Below are positions 16,741 to 25,070 of a stretch of DNA of 64,000 bases, in pieces. The stretch is from Aquincolibacterium sp964606385. Lineage in GTDB: Bacteria > Omnitrophota > Omnitrophia > Omnitrophales > Aquincolibacteriaceae. Made by a program: the position numbers and the translations under genes. How positions within the stretch are numbered: position 1 is the first letter of the stretch; each line of letters starts with the position of its first letter. The stretch covers positions 62,001 to 126,000 of the forward strand of contig CAZSFZ010000002.1 of the NCBI GenBank assembly GCA_964606385.1, in the 5' to 3' direction. The notes beneath the pieces were generated by a model, which was given only the letters and a program-made list of their open reading frames with translations, was not told the origin of the DNA and ran no database searches.

Positions 16741-17532
16741 TTAGTGAACTCCGTAGGTTTTTGCTAAAAATCGGAGGACTTCATCCCCCATCATGAACAT
16801 GAACGCCCCGGCCAGCGCCAGGAAAGGGCCGAACGGGATCGTTTCCTCTTTTTTCACAAAACGCTGCCAAAGCGCGAACGGCAAAGCCGGAAAAGGCGCC
16901 AGAAGGAACACCAGGCCCACTTTGGTCACGCCGATAAAAGCGCCGATCATGGCAAGAAGCTTCACGTCGCCGCCGCCCATACTGTCTTTTTTGAAAGCCA
17001 GCTTCCCCAGCCATCCAACCAAAATCAGGATCCCGCCCCCGGCGACAAGGCCGGCCAGGGAGGCAATAAACTTTTGATACCAAAGCGCCTGTTCAAAATG
17101 CCCGTGCCCGGTAACGCTCAGAGCAAGTCCGGCGATCATCCCGCCGATCGTGATCTCGTCCGGGATCAGGCCGGTCTCAAAATCCGTCATGGTCGCCACG
17201 ATGATCATGGCGAAAAAGATACAAGAAGACACGAACTCCGCCGACAGGCCGTACTGCCGCCACAAAAGCCACGCGATCAGGGCCGCGGTCAACTCTACCA
17301 GAAAATAGCGGAACGCGATCGGGCGGCGGCAACGGAAACATTTACCCTGAAGCAAAAGATAGCTCAAAAGCGGAATGTTTTCATACCAGGGGATCTTGGC
17401 TTTGCAATGCGGACAAAAAGACCTCGGGACAACGACCGAAAGATCGCGCGGCATCCGGTGAATGCACACGTTCAGGAAGCTCCCCACGACGGCCCCCATG
17501 ACAAAAACGAACCATGGTGTTATCGGGTCCAT
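16741..17532 (-). CDS. pilD: type IV prepilin peptidase (A24 family)
   Basis: 263 residues from the ATG at 17530-17532, chosen because AGGGGA lies just upstream and the start then falls directly after aroE; an upstream ATG at 17553 is less likely. The N-terminal cytoplasmic domain has the zinc pair C40-x2-C43 and C65-x2-C68. The two catalytic aspartates are D117 (MTDFETGLIPD) and D189 (GGGDVKLL). About seven or eight hydrophobic helices follow. It cleaves and N-methylates type IV pilin-like precursors. No pilin gene is in the window; its place between aroC and aroE is unusual. Confidence 0.95.
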   Translation of the reverse strand: MDPITPWFVFVMGAVVGSFLNVCIHRMPRDLSVVVPRSFCPHCKAKIPWYENIPLLSYLLLQGKCFRCRRPIAFRYFLVELTAALIAWLLWRQYGLSAEFVSSCIFFAMIIVATMTDFETGLIPDEITIGGMIAGLALSVTGHGHFEQALWYQKFIASLAGLVAGGGILILVGWLGKLAFKKDSMGGGDVKLLAMIGAFIGVTKVGLVFLLAPFPALPFALWQRFVKKEETIPFGPFLALAGAFMFMMGDEVLRFLAKTYGVH

Positions 17533-17533
17533 A

Positions 17534-18415
17534 TTATTCCCCTTTTCCTGCAAGCGCTTGAAGCAACGCCTTACGCATGACTTCGACCGGTGCCCTCTTC
17601 CCTGTCCAGTGTTCCAAGGCGCGGGCCCCCTGATAAAGCAGCATCCCGAGCCCGTTCAAGGTTTTATGCCCTTTCCTCTTCGCTCCACGAAGAAAAGGCG
17701 TCATCGCCGGATTGTAGATCAGGTCCATGAAAAATATTTTTTTCGTGCTGCGGCGGGGGATCCATGCGTCCGGCATCACCCGCGGATCCCTGGGCTTGAG
17801 TCCCAACGGCGTCGCATTAATGATAACATCGGCTTTTTGAACGGCCTCCTTGACCTCCTCCGTTCCGGCCAAAACAGCCCTGAAAAGCACCTTTTTAAAT
17901 AGCTTACGCATGTCCTGAGCGATCTTTCGCGCTTTTTCAGGAAAACAGTCCGTGATCAGGACCTCCCGAGCGCCCTCCCGCGCAAGACCGTAAACAACCG
18001 CCCGTGCCGCGCCGCCGGCCCCAAGCACCACGGCCCGCTTCCCCGCCGGACGGAACCCGCCGTCCTTCATGAGCGCGAGAAGGAAACCTTCCATGTCGGT
18101 ATTTGTTCCGACCCATCGCTTCCCGCTCTTGAAAACCGTGTTCACCGCGCCGATCGCCCGGGCTTCCGGCCGTACCTGATGCAGATACTTCAGGACGGTT
18201 TCTTTATAGGGCACCGTCACATTGAAACCGGAAAGAACGAGCTTCGAGGCCTGCTTCATGAGTTTTTTAAAAGCGGCGGGTGCGAGGTCCAGGACGATGT
18301 AGTTCGCGTCGATCCCGAGCTTCCGGAACGCGGCCTCGTGCATGAAGGGTGACAGCGTATGAGAAAGGGGGTGACCGAAGATCCCGTAAAGTTTGAAGGA
18401 CTTTACCGTTTTCAC
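17534..18415 (-). CDS. aroE: shikimate dehydrogenase
   Basis: 293 residues. It reduces 3-dehydroshikimate. Substrate residues: SHTLSPFMH (18-26), catalytic K71 (NVTVPYK) and D107 (GTNTDMEGF). The cofactor loop GAGGAARAV (132-140) is followed at the end of the second beta strand by TDCFPEKA with D156, where NADPH enzymes usually have an NRT motif. An acidic residue there suggests NAD(H) preference, which is inference. The start overlaps the leuA stop by 4 bp. Confidence 0.96.
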   Translation of the reverse strand: MKTVKSFKLYGIFGHPLSHTLSPFMHEAAFRKLGIDANYIVLDLAPAAFKKLMKQASKLVLSGFNVTVPYKETVLKYLHQVRPEARAIGAVNTVFKSGKRWVGTNTDMEGFLLALMKDGGFRPAGKRAVVLGAGGAARAVVYGLAREGAREVLITDCFPEKARKIAQDMRKLFKKVLFRAVLAGTEEVKEAVQKADVIINATPLGLKPRDPRVMPDAWIPRRSTKKIFFMDLIYNPAMTPFLRGAKRKGHKTLNGLGMLLYQGARALEHWTGKRAPVEVMRKALLQALAGKGE

Positions 18416-19959
18416 ACCGGAGAGGGCTGGCTCGGGGCCCGTTGGGAATTCGCCGAAACTTTATTGAGCGCGAAAAGATACGCCCGGACGCTGGCCTCAA
18501 TGATATCGGTGCTTGTGCCGCGGCCGGTCACTTCTTTAGAACCGATCTCCAATTTGACCAGCACTTCGCCCAAAGCGTCCTTACCGCCCGTGACCGATTG
18601 AAGGCCGTAATGGATCAATTTAGCCTTGGAGTTCACGATCTTTTCGATCGCTTTATAACAGGCATCCACGGGACCGTCCCCGGTCGAGGTCGCCTCTTTG
18701 ACTTTACCTTCATACGAAAGCTTGATCTGGGCGCAGGGCTTCGAACCGGTCTCCGAGACGACTTTCATGGACACCAGTTTCCACGTCTCCGGGATCTTGG
18801 CGATCTCGCTTTGCAGGATCGCCTCGAGGTCCTCGTCAAAAATATATTTTTTCTTGTCCGCCAGGGCCTTGAATTGGACGAATGCCTGATCGAGCTCCTT
18901 GGGCGCCAAACGGAACCCGAGTTTTTTCACGCGAACTTCAAACGCATGTTTTCCGGAAAGTTTTCCGAGCATCAGCTGGCTCCCCGAAAGCCCGATCTTT
19001 TTTGGATCCATGATCTCGTAGGTCTGGCGTTTCTTGAGCACGCCGTCCTGATGGATCCCGGAAGCGTGCCAAAAGGCGTTCCGCCCGACGATCGCCTTGT
19101 TGGGCTGGACGACCATACCCGTCAAGTTGGACACCAAGCGCGACGCCTTCGTGATCTCCGAAAGCTTGATGTCTGTATAACAGTGCATGAAATCCGGACG
19201 CGTATCGATCGTCATGGCGATCTCTTCGATGGAGGCGTTCCCCGCCCGTTCGCCGATGCCGTTCACGGTACATTCGACCTGGTTCGCTCCGGCCAACACC
19301 GCGGCTAGGGAATTCGCGGTCGCGAGCCCGAGATCGTTGTGGCAGTGGACTGAAAGCACGACCCTTTTGCCGAGGCCCGGGTTTTTCTTGATCAGGAACC
19401 GGATCAACTCCGTGAATTCCTGCGGCACGGTATACCCCACCGTATCGGGGATATTGATCGAAGTCGCTCCGGCGTGGATCGCGGCCCGGACCGTTTCGGC
19501 CAAAAACTCACGCTCAGTACGGGACGCGTCCTCGGGAGAAAATTCGATATATTTGAAATCCTTGGCGGCGGATTTGATCTGCTGCTCCACCATCGCAAGG
19601 ATCTCTTTTTTGTTTTTCTTGAGCTTGAACTCGCGATGGATCTGCGAGGTCGCGAGAAATACATGAAGGCGTTTTTTCGCCGCGCCCTCGAGCGCCCTGC
19701 GGCAGGCATCGATATCCCTCGGGATCATCCTGGAAAGACCGCAGATCACGGGTTTGCGCACACTTTCCGCGATCATCGAGACGGCCTTCATCTCTCCCGG
19801 CGAGGAGGCCGGAAAACCCGCTTCAATCACATCGACATTCAGCCGCTCAAGCTGGCGCGCGATCTTCAGCTTCTCGTCGGGCGTGAGCGATGCCCCGGGC
19901 GACTGTTCGCCGTCCCTGAGCGTGGTGTCGAATATATATATCTTACGTTTGTTTTTCAT
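18412..19959 (-). CDS. leuA: 2-isopropylmalate synthase
   Basis: 515 residues, matching long bacterial LeuA. First committed step of leucine synthesis. The catalytic TIM barrel starts FDTTLRDGEQSPGASL (10-25) with R15 and D16; the metal-binding HCHNDLGLA motif is near the middle. The last 130 or so residues are the regulatory domain that binds leucine. No Shine-Dalgarno site precedes the ATG. The 110-base gap upstream holds a GC-rich repeat rather than a visible attenuator. The stop overlaps aroE. Confidence 0.96.
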   Translation of the reverse strand: MKNKRKIYIFDTTLRDGEQSPGASLTPDEKLKIARQLERLNVDVIEAGFPASSPGEMKAVSMIAESVRKPVICGLSRMIPRDIDACRRALEGAAKKRLHVFLATSQIHREFKLKKNKKEILAMVEQQIKSAAKDFKYIEFSPEDASRTEREFLAETVRAAIHAGATSINIPDTVGYTVPQEFTELIRFLIKKNPGLGKRVVLSVHCHNDLGLATANSLAAVLAGANQVECTVNGIGERAGNASIEEIAMTIDTRPDFMHCYTDIKLSEITKASRLVSNLTGMVVQPNKAIVGRNAFWHASGIHQDGVLKKRQTYEIMDPKKIGLSGSQLMLGKLSGKHAFEVRVKKLGFRLAPKELDQAFVQFKALADKKKYIFDEDLEAILQSEIAKIPETWKLVSMKVVSETGSKPCAQIKLSYEGKVKEATSTGDGPVDACYKAIEKIVNSKAKLIHYGLQSVTGGKDALGEVLVKLEIGSKEVTGRGTSTDIIEASVRAYLFALNKVSANSQRAPSQPSPV

Positions 19960-20000
19960 ATTCGTTTTTGATCATTGCTGACCCGTCCAACTTGAAACGG

Positions 20001-20062
20001 GGCCATGGGCCACGTCTTCCGGGCCACGAAAACGCTTTTTCGTGGTCCGTGTCCCGTGGCCC
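20001..20062. repeat. GC-rich dispersed repeat, copy A (ilvC-leuA gap)
   Basis: Contains a hairpin with perfect 9-bp arms CCACGAAAA / TTTTCGTGG (20023-20044, loop of 4), extendable with one G-T pair to about 13 bp. It is flanked by GGGCCACG and by GTCCGTGTCCCGTGGCCC (20045-20062). The 11-mers TCCCGTGGCCC and GTCCGTGTCCC also occur (one inverted) in copy B inside rsmA. No T run follows, so it is not a standard terminator. Confidence 0.65.
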
Positions 20063-20069
20063 TTTTAAT

Positions 20070-21071
20070 TTATTTCGCTTTTTTGATGAATTCCATCATC
20101 CCGCGGAGCTGCGCGCCGACCTTCTCGATCCCGTGCTGTTCGCAGGCTTCGCGCATTTTCTTGAAGTTCGGACGGCCTTTCTTGTTCTCTTCCATCCATT
20201 CCTTCGCGAATTTCCCGTCCACGATCTCCTTCAGCATCTTTTTCATTTCCTTGTGGGTCTCTTTCGTGATCACGCGAGGCCCGCGGGTGTAGCCGCCGTA
20301 TTCCGCGGTATCCGACACGCGTTTGTACATGCCGCTGATCCCGTGCACGAACATCGCATCCACGATGAGCTTCACTTCGTGGAGGCATTCAAAATACGCC
20401 ATCTCGGGCTGGTATCCGGCTTCGACCAGCGTGTCGTAACCGGCCGTGATGAGGTCGCTCAAACCGCCGCAAAGAACCGCCTGCTCGCCGAAAAGATCCG
20501 TTTCGGTCTCTTCCTTGAACGTGGTTTCGATCACACCCGCGCGGGCGCCGCCGATCGCTTTCGCGTACGCGAGGCCGACCTGGAGCGCTTTGCCGCTGGG
20601 GTTCTGTTTCACGGCCACCAGGCACGGCACGCCGCCGCCTTCGACGAACTGGGAACGCACGAGCGAGCCCGGGCCTTTCGGCGCGACCATGAACACGTCG
20701 ATCTCTTTCGCCGGCTGGATATAACCGAAATGGATATTGAACCCGTGGGAAAAACAGAGCGCTTTCCCCGCCTTCATGTGAGGGGCGATATGTTTTTCAT
20801 AGATCTCGGCCTGGAGATGGTCCTGCGTCAGGATCTGGATGATGTCCGCCTGCTGGGCCGCTTCGCTCGCGGAGATAGGTTTGAAACCGTCTTTGACCGC
20901 CTGTTCGTAGTTCGGCGTTCCGGGGATCTCGGACACGATCACGTCCACACCCGAATCGCGGAGGTTCAGGCCCTGACCGCGGCCCTGGATCCCGTAACCG
21001 ATGATGGCGACTTTTTTTCCTTTGAGAAGGTTCAGGTCCGCGTCTTTATCGTAATAAATTTTAACTGCCAT
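20070..21071 (-). CDS. ilvC: ketol-acid reductoisomerase
   Basis: 333 residues, the short class I form. Second step of valine, leucine and isoleucine synthesis. The nucleotide loop is GYGIQGRGQGLNLRDSG (25-41). The specificity loop after it reads SEIPGTPNY (47-55): NADPH enzymes have an arginine and serines here, while this protein has E48, I49, T52 and N54, suggesting NADH use (inference). The metal-binding helical domain has DLFGEQAVLCGG and YFECLHEVK. An AAAGGAAAA Shine-Dalgarno site lies before the ATG; ilvN is 33 bases upstream. Confidence 0.97.
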   Translation of the reverse strand: MAVKIYYDKDADLNLLKGKKVAIIGYGIQGRGQGLNLRDSGVDVIVSEIPGTPNYEQAVKDGFKPISASEAAQQADIIQILTQDHLQAEIYEKHIAPHMKAGKALCFSHGFNIHFGYIQPAKEIDVFMVAPKGPGSLVRSQFVEGGGVPCLVAVKQNPSGKALQVGLAYAKAIGGARAGVIETTFKEETETDLFGEQAVLCGGLSDLITAGYDTLVEAGYQPEMAYFECLHEVKLIVDAMFVHGISGMYKRVSDTAEYGGYTRGPRVITKETHKEMKKMLKEIVDGKFAKEWMEENKKGRPNFKKMREACEQHGIEKVGAQLRGMMEFIKKAK

Positions 21072-21104
21072 TTTATTTTCCTTTCGTTTGTGACGATGTT
21101 GAGA

Positions 21105-21653
21105 TTATTTCTTTTTTGATTTTTTTGTTTTCTTGCAACCGCCGCTCTTACCGCCGCATTTGGCGGGGGCCTTGAGCGCTCCCCGGCGGGCCATGGCGAT
21201 CTGCCCCGTCCGGACGACTTCCTTAAGGTCAAAAGGACGCAGCAGCTCCAGCATCGCGTCGATCTTGCCTTCACTGCCCGTGACCTCGATCGTCAGGGTT
21301 TCCGGGCTCACGTCCACGATCTTCGCGCGGAACGTGTTCACGACATGCATGATGTCGTTACGGTTGGAGGCGTTCGCTCCGATCTTGATCAACACCAGCT
21401 CGCGCGCGATCATGTCCTGGATCGTCAGGTCCTCCACGCGGATCACGTCCACAAGCTTGTTGAGCTGTTTCATGATCTGCTCGACCACACGGTCGTCCCC
21501 GTTCGCGATCACGGTCATACGCGACACCTCGGGATCCTGGGTCTCCCCGACCGCGAGGCTGTCGATATTGAATCCGCGCGCCGAAAAAAGTCCCGCCACG
21601 CGCGCCAGAACGCCAAAATGATTTTCCACCAACACTGAGATCGTATGTTGCAT
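21105..21653 (-). CDS. ilvN: acetolactate synthase regulatory subunit
   Basis: 182 residues, about 20 more than usual. An ACT domain occupies about 1-80 (ISVLVENHFGVLARVAGLFSA at the N-terminus is typical, residues 5-25), followed by the conserved C-terminal domain. The last 22 residues are a lysine- and glycine-rich tail with two cysteines (CGGKSGGC). The subunit confers valine feedback on IlvB. A GAGGAAAA Shine-Dalgarno site precedes the ATG; ilvB is 18 bases upstream. Confidence 0.94.
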   Translation of the reverse strand: MQHTISVLVENHFGVLARVAGLFSARGFNIDSLAVGETQDPEVSRMTVIANGDDRVVEQIMKQLNKLVDVIRVEDLTIQDMIARELVLIKIGANASNRNDIMHVVNTFRAKIVDVSPETLTIEVTGSEGKIDAMLELLRPFDLKEVVRTGQIAMARRGALKAPAKCGGKSGGCKKTKKSKKK

Positions 21654-21671
21654 GACTATTTTCCTCGCTGT

Positions 21672-23357
21672 TTAAGCCATATCCATGATCTGGTCCAGGG
21701 CATTCCCGGCCGGCACCATGGGATACACATTCGCTTCTTTGGAAACAAGACATTGGACAACGACAGGGCCCTTGTGGGCCAGCGCCTTTTTGATCGCCGG
21801 CACGACTTCGCTTTTCTTCCGGACCTTAAGCGCCAGAATGCCGTAGGCCCCCACCAGTTTCACGAAATCGGGATTGGACGGACCGATCACGGAACCCGAA
21901 TAACGCCGCTTGTAAAAAAGTTGCTGCCATTGACGGACCATCCCGTAGTACCCGTTATCCAGGACAAAAGTCTTTACCGGCACTTTGTTGTAAGCCGCGG
22001 TCGCGAGCTCCGTCATGGTCATCTGGAACGATCCGTCCCCTTCAATGCAGACCACCGTCTCTTTGGGTTTTCCGATCTGGGCCCCCACCGCCGCGGGGAA
22101 ACCATACCCCATCGTTCCCAGCCCGCCGGAGGTGAGCATCGTACGCGGCCGGTCGAATTGATACCATTGCGCTGTCCACATCTGATGCTGCCCGACGCCC
22201 GTCACCACGATCGCCCGGTGCTTCGTCAGTTCCCCGATCTTTTCGATCACATACGCCGGATGGATCGCTTGGCCCGCGCTTTCGTACTTCATCGGATGTT
22301 TTTGTTTCCAGGCGGCGATCTGGGAAAGCCATTCCTTCAGCTCCGGACGCTTGTCCGCCACGAGCGCGTTCAGCCTTTCCATCGCCTGTTTTACATCGCT
22401 CACCACGGGCACATGCACCCGCACGGTCTTGGAGATCGACGCGGGATCGATGTCGATATGAATGATCTTCGCGTGCGGCGCGAATTTCGCCACATTGCCG
22501 GTCACGCGGTCGTCAAAACGCGCGCCGACGCCGATCAGGACGTCCGAATTCTGCACCGCGTAATTGGCGAAATGCGTGCCGTGCATCCCGAGCATTCTCA
22601 AAGAGGACGCGTGCGTTTCCGGAAAAATCCCGAGGCCCAGGATCGTCGTCGTGACCGGGATCCCCGTTCTTTCGGCGAATTCCAGGATCGTTTTTTCCGC
22701 GCCGGAGATGATCGCGCCACCGCCCACATAAAGCACGGGCCGCTTGCTCGCGCGGATCAATTCGGCCGCCTTGGAGATCTGTTCCTCCACGCCTGGACAT
22801 TCCACATCCGGCTGGTAACTTCGGATAAAAACATCCTTCGGCCACACGAACTCCGTTTGGGCGCGGCTGATGTCGACCGGGAAATCGATCAACACGGGAC
22901 CGGGCTTTCCGGTCGTCGCGATATAGAACGCTTCGCGCACGGTCTTCGCGATGTCGCGGACATCCTTGATCAAAAAATTGTGTTTGGTCACGGGACGCGT
23001 GATCCCGACGATGTCGACTTCCTGGAACGCGTCGCTTCCGATCGCGTTCGTGGTCACCTGCCCGGTGATGCAGACCATCGGCACGGAATCCATGTATGCC
23101 GTCGCAAGGCCCGTCACGGTATTCGTCGCCGCCGGCCCCGAGGTTACGAGACAAACGCCTGGACGTCCCGTCGCGCGGGCATAACCATCGGCCATGTGCG
23201 TGGCGCCCTGTTCGTGCTTGGTCAGGATCAGCTTGATCTTGGAATCATAGAGCACATCGTAGGTAGGCAGAATAACCCCGCCCGGGAGCCCGAACACATG
23301 CTCCACGCCCTCTTTTTCAAGACACTTGATCAGGATCTGCGCGCCTGTTAATTTCAT
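21672..23357 (-). CDS. ilvB: acetolactate synthase catalytic subunit
   Basis: 561 residues. Thiamine-diphosphate enzyme that condenses pyruvate units. The N-terminal domain has GLPGGVILP and the catalytic glutamate in KHEQGATHMADGYAR; the central FAD-linked domain follows; the thiamine motif starts GDGSFQMT and runs to LDNGYYGMVRQWQ. AGAGGAAAA precedes the ATG. It heads ilvB-ilvN-ilvC-leuA. The 55-base gap to the hydrolase gene shows no clear terminator or attenuator. Confidence 0.97.
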   Translation of the reverse strand: MKLTGAQILIKCLEKEGVEHVFGLPGGVILPTYDVLYDSKIKLILTKHEQGATHMADGYARATGRPGVCLVTSGPAATNTVTGLATAYMDSVPMVCITGQVTTNAIGSDAFQEVDIVGITRPVTKHNFLIKDVRDIAKTVREAFYIATTGKPGPVLIDFPVDISRAQTEFVWPKDVFIRSYQPDVECPGVEEQISKAAELIRASKRPVLYVGGGAIISGAEKTILEFAERTGIPVTTTILGLGIFPETHASSLRMLGMHGTHFANYAVQNSDVLIGVGARFDDRVTGNVAKFAPHAKIIHIDIDPASISKTVRVHVPVVSDVKQAMERLNALVADKRPELKEWLSQIAAWKQKHPMKYESAGQAIHPAYVIEKIGELTKHRAIVVTGVGQHQMWTAQWYQFDRPRTMLTSGGLGTMGYGFPAAVGAQIGKPKETVVCIEGDGSFQMTMTELATAAYNKVPVKTFVLDNGYYGMVRQWQQLFYKRRYSGSVIGPSNPDFVKLVGAYGILALKVRKKSEVVPAIKKALAHKGPVVVQCLVSKEANVYPMVPAGNALDQIMDMA

Positions 23358-23412
23358 CCTTTGTTTTCCTCTTGGATCTGCGGAAATGTCCCGCTTGAGC
23401 TACGGAAGGAAT

Positions 23413-24453
23413 TTAAACCGCGAAAAAGTCTTTAACGCCCTTCTTGAATTTTCCCTTCCAGGTCTTCTGATTTTGCGCCACGGTGACCTCCCAGCTTTGC
23501 CCCATGGATTCCATCCAGTCAAAGGCCGCCTTTTTAAATTCCAGATCGTTCGCTTCTTCATCGGTCTTGTATTCCACCAGATGGATCGGATAGCCCTTCT
23601 GCTGGAGTTTGTCGAACCAGGCCTGATTCTTGGCCCGTGCATCGCTATCCGCTTTCAAGGCGACATAGAACGGCACTTGGTCCGCCGCGTCGGAGTGTGG
23701 GTCGATCAGCTGATAAAAAGGCCCATCCCACGCCTGCCCGATCAGCGTGGCAGCCGTGAATTCCTTGGGATATTTGACCGCTAAATAGGCCGCGTAATGA
23801 GCGCCGAGGTCCTTGCCGACGATATAAACCCTCTTTTTGCTGATCGGAAAACGTTCGATCATATCGTTCTTCAAAGACAACATCCATTCATCCAGCCGGT
23901 AGGGCGTGTCCCCTTCCTTCGGCCAAAGAGAATAGGGCGCCAGAAGGAAAATGCTTTTGCGCTGCGCCAACCCCGTCAGGTATTCGATCTGCTGCTCCGC
24001 TTTCGCGTCTTCGGCCGGGGCGATGATGACGAGCGGATAAGTCCGGTCGGTTTTATAATCCTTCGGCGCGAAAAGAAAAACAGGATATTTGTATCCGCTT
24101 ACTTCCACCAATCCGGAAGGATTCGAGGCCGTAAACACCTGGGTTTCCGGCATGTCCCTGGAGGCGTCTTGAGACGCTGCTGTAGCGGGCACTGCCGGCA
24201 TTAAAGGGGCGACAGCAGCCGCAACCGGCTGGCTCTCGGAAACCGGCAAAGCCACGCTTTGCGCGGACTGGGCCTCCGCGGCAGCTACCACATCTTCCAG
24301 CACCTGTTCTTCTTCCTGCTGGGGCAAGGATTCATCATAATTGGCCGCGGCTTTTTGCTCTTCCACGGGCGTTAAAGCGCGCACGGAGACGCTCCCCACA
24401 AAAAGAAATAATCCTAAAAAAAAGAAAAAAATACTCTTGCGATAGTTTTCCAT
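23413..24453 (-). CDS. secreted alpha/beta-hydrolase-like protein, probably lacking the serine nucleophile
   Basis: 346 residues from the ATG at 24451-24453, preceded by AGAGGT; it could start 30 bases earlier. Residues 1-26 are a signal peptide (a phenylalanine-rich core ending SVRA). Residues 27-110 are a low-complexity Ala/Glu/Pro linker. Residues 115-320 resemble an esterase-type alpha/beta hydrolase (YPLVIIAP, FLLAPYSLWP, KKRVYIVG). At the nucleophile elbow, where G-x-S-x-G is expected, the protein has GKDLG (213-217) with D215. Either the fold is non-enzymatic or an aspartate acts as nucleophile. I recognise the fold, not the function. Confidence 0.8.
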   Translation of the reverse strand: MENYRKSIFFFFLGLFLFVGSVSVRALTPVEEQKAAANYDESLPQQEEEQVLEDVVAAAEAQSAQSVALPVSESQPVAAAVAPLMPAVPATAASQDASRDMPETQVFTASNPSGLVEVSGYKYPVFLFAPKDYKTDRTYPLVIIAPAEDAKAEQQIEYLTGLAQRKSIFLLAPYSLWPKEGDTPYRLDEWMLSLKNDMIERFPISKKRVYIVGKDLGAHYAAYLAVKYPKEFTAATLIGQAWDGPFYQLIDPHSDAADQVPFYVALKADSDARAKNQAWFDKLQQKGYPIHLVEYKTDEEANDLEFKKAAFDWMESMGQSWEVTVAQNQKTWKGKFKKGVKDFFAV

Positions 24454-24473
24454 TTGAGACCTCTTGATCTCGT

Positions 24474-24489
24474 CTGCCCGCACAGGCAG
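24474..24489. repeat. small hairpin in the hydrolase leader
   Basis: CTGCC and GGCAG arms enclose six bases (CTGCCCGCACAGGCAG on the plus strand). It lies about 20 bases upstream of the hydrolase start codon within the predicted leader. It resembles short palindromes common in environmental genomes and could affect translation. Confidence 0.4.
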
Positions 24490-24535
24490 TTGGGGACCTG
24501 AATTGACGTAACTTGCTGGAACAAAAGAGGTTATT

Positions 24536-24563
24536 ATTATATGGATAAGCTCCGGAATGTCAA
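24536..24563 (-). promoter_or_regulatory. consensus sigma70 promoter of the secreted hydrolase-like gene
   Basis: On the minus strand TTGACA (24558-24563) and TATAAT (24536-24541) are both perfect, with a 16-base spacer. Predicted transcription start is near 24529, giving a leader of about 75 nt. This is the strongest promoter match in the window. Confidence 0.8.
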
Positions 24564-24611
24564 CGCAGCTGAAAATCGCGGGAAATCGCCTTTTTTATGA
24601 AAAAAGCGGGG

Positions 24612-25070
24612 TCAAACTGCCGGCTTGACGGTTTTCTTCTTGGAGGATTTCGGAGCCGTATCTGCAAGCGCGGTCGCGACTGCCATGGGGGATATCTTCG
24701 TCTTTGTCGGAGCCGTGGCTGAAACAACGGAAGTGCTTTTATTATCAGCAGTTACAGCAGGTTCCAAAGACGCGGCGGAAGGCGTGGAAGGGTTCTTTTT
24801 TGTCACCAATTCGTAAACGATCTCACCCGGCTTCACGAACCCTAATTCTTCCCGGATAACCTTTTCGAGATAGGCCACATCCGTCTGAAGGAGATGCCGC
24901 TCATCCGCCAGCGTTTTAATCTGCGCGTCGATCTCCTCAATCCGCTTATTAAGCCGTTCCTCTTCCCCCTTCAATTCGCGATAACGGGTGATCGAGGGCA
25001 GGTAGATCCAGCACAGGACCAGAACGACCGCCAGGATGATCGCGAGAAGAACGAAAAACTTCTTCAGCAT
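24612..25070 (-). CDS. FtsB/DivIC-like septum-formation protein
   Basis: 152 residues from the ATG at 25068-25070; the frame extends further but the upstream part would only re-read enolase. One membrane helix (about 5-24) is followed by a coiled coil (about 32-70, RELKGEEERLNKRIEEID) and the family segment VIREELGFVKPGEIVYEL (about 78-95). The last 55 residues are a low-complexity Ser/Thr/Ala/Lys tail not usual for the family. It would act in the divisome with FtsL and FtsQ. The start overlaps the eno stop by 7 bp; eno-ftsB is a common pair. Confidence 0.9.
   Translation of the reverse strand: MLKKFFVLLAIILAVVLVLCWIYLPSITRYRELKGEEERLNKRIEEIDAQIKTLADERHLLQTDVAYLEKVIREELGFVKPGEIVYELVTKKNPSTPSAASLEPAVTADNKSTSVVSATAPTKTKISPMAVATALADTAPKSSKKKTVKPAV

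Noticed and set aside
19960..20069. Leucine attenuator or T-box before leuA
   Set aside because: No leader peptide, no run of leucine codons and no T-box-like elements; the gap is mostly the GC-rich repeat.
23358..23412. Attenuator before ilvB
   Set aside because: The gap upstream of the operon is not in this spacer (it is downstream of ilvB's start in transcription order), and it is only 55 bases with no leader peptide or terminator.
24590..24611. Terminator after the FtsB-like gene
   Set aside because: The only pairing is an A/T-only stem (CTTTTTT/AAAAAAG) without a GC stem and T run.
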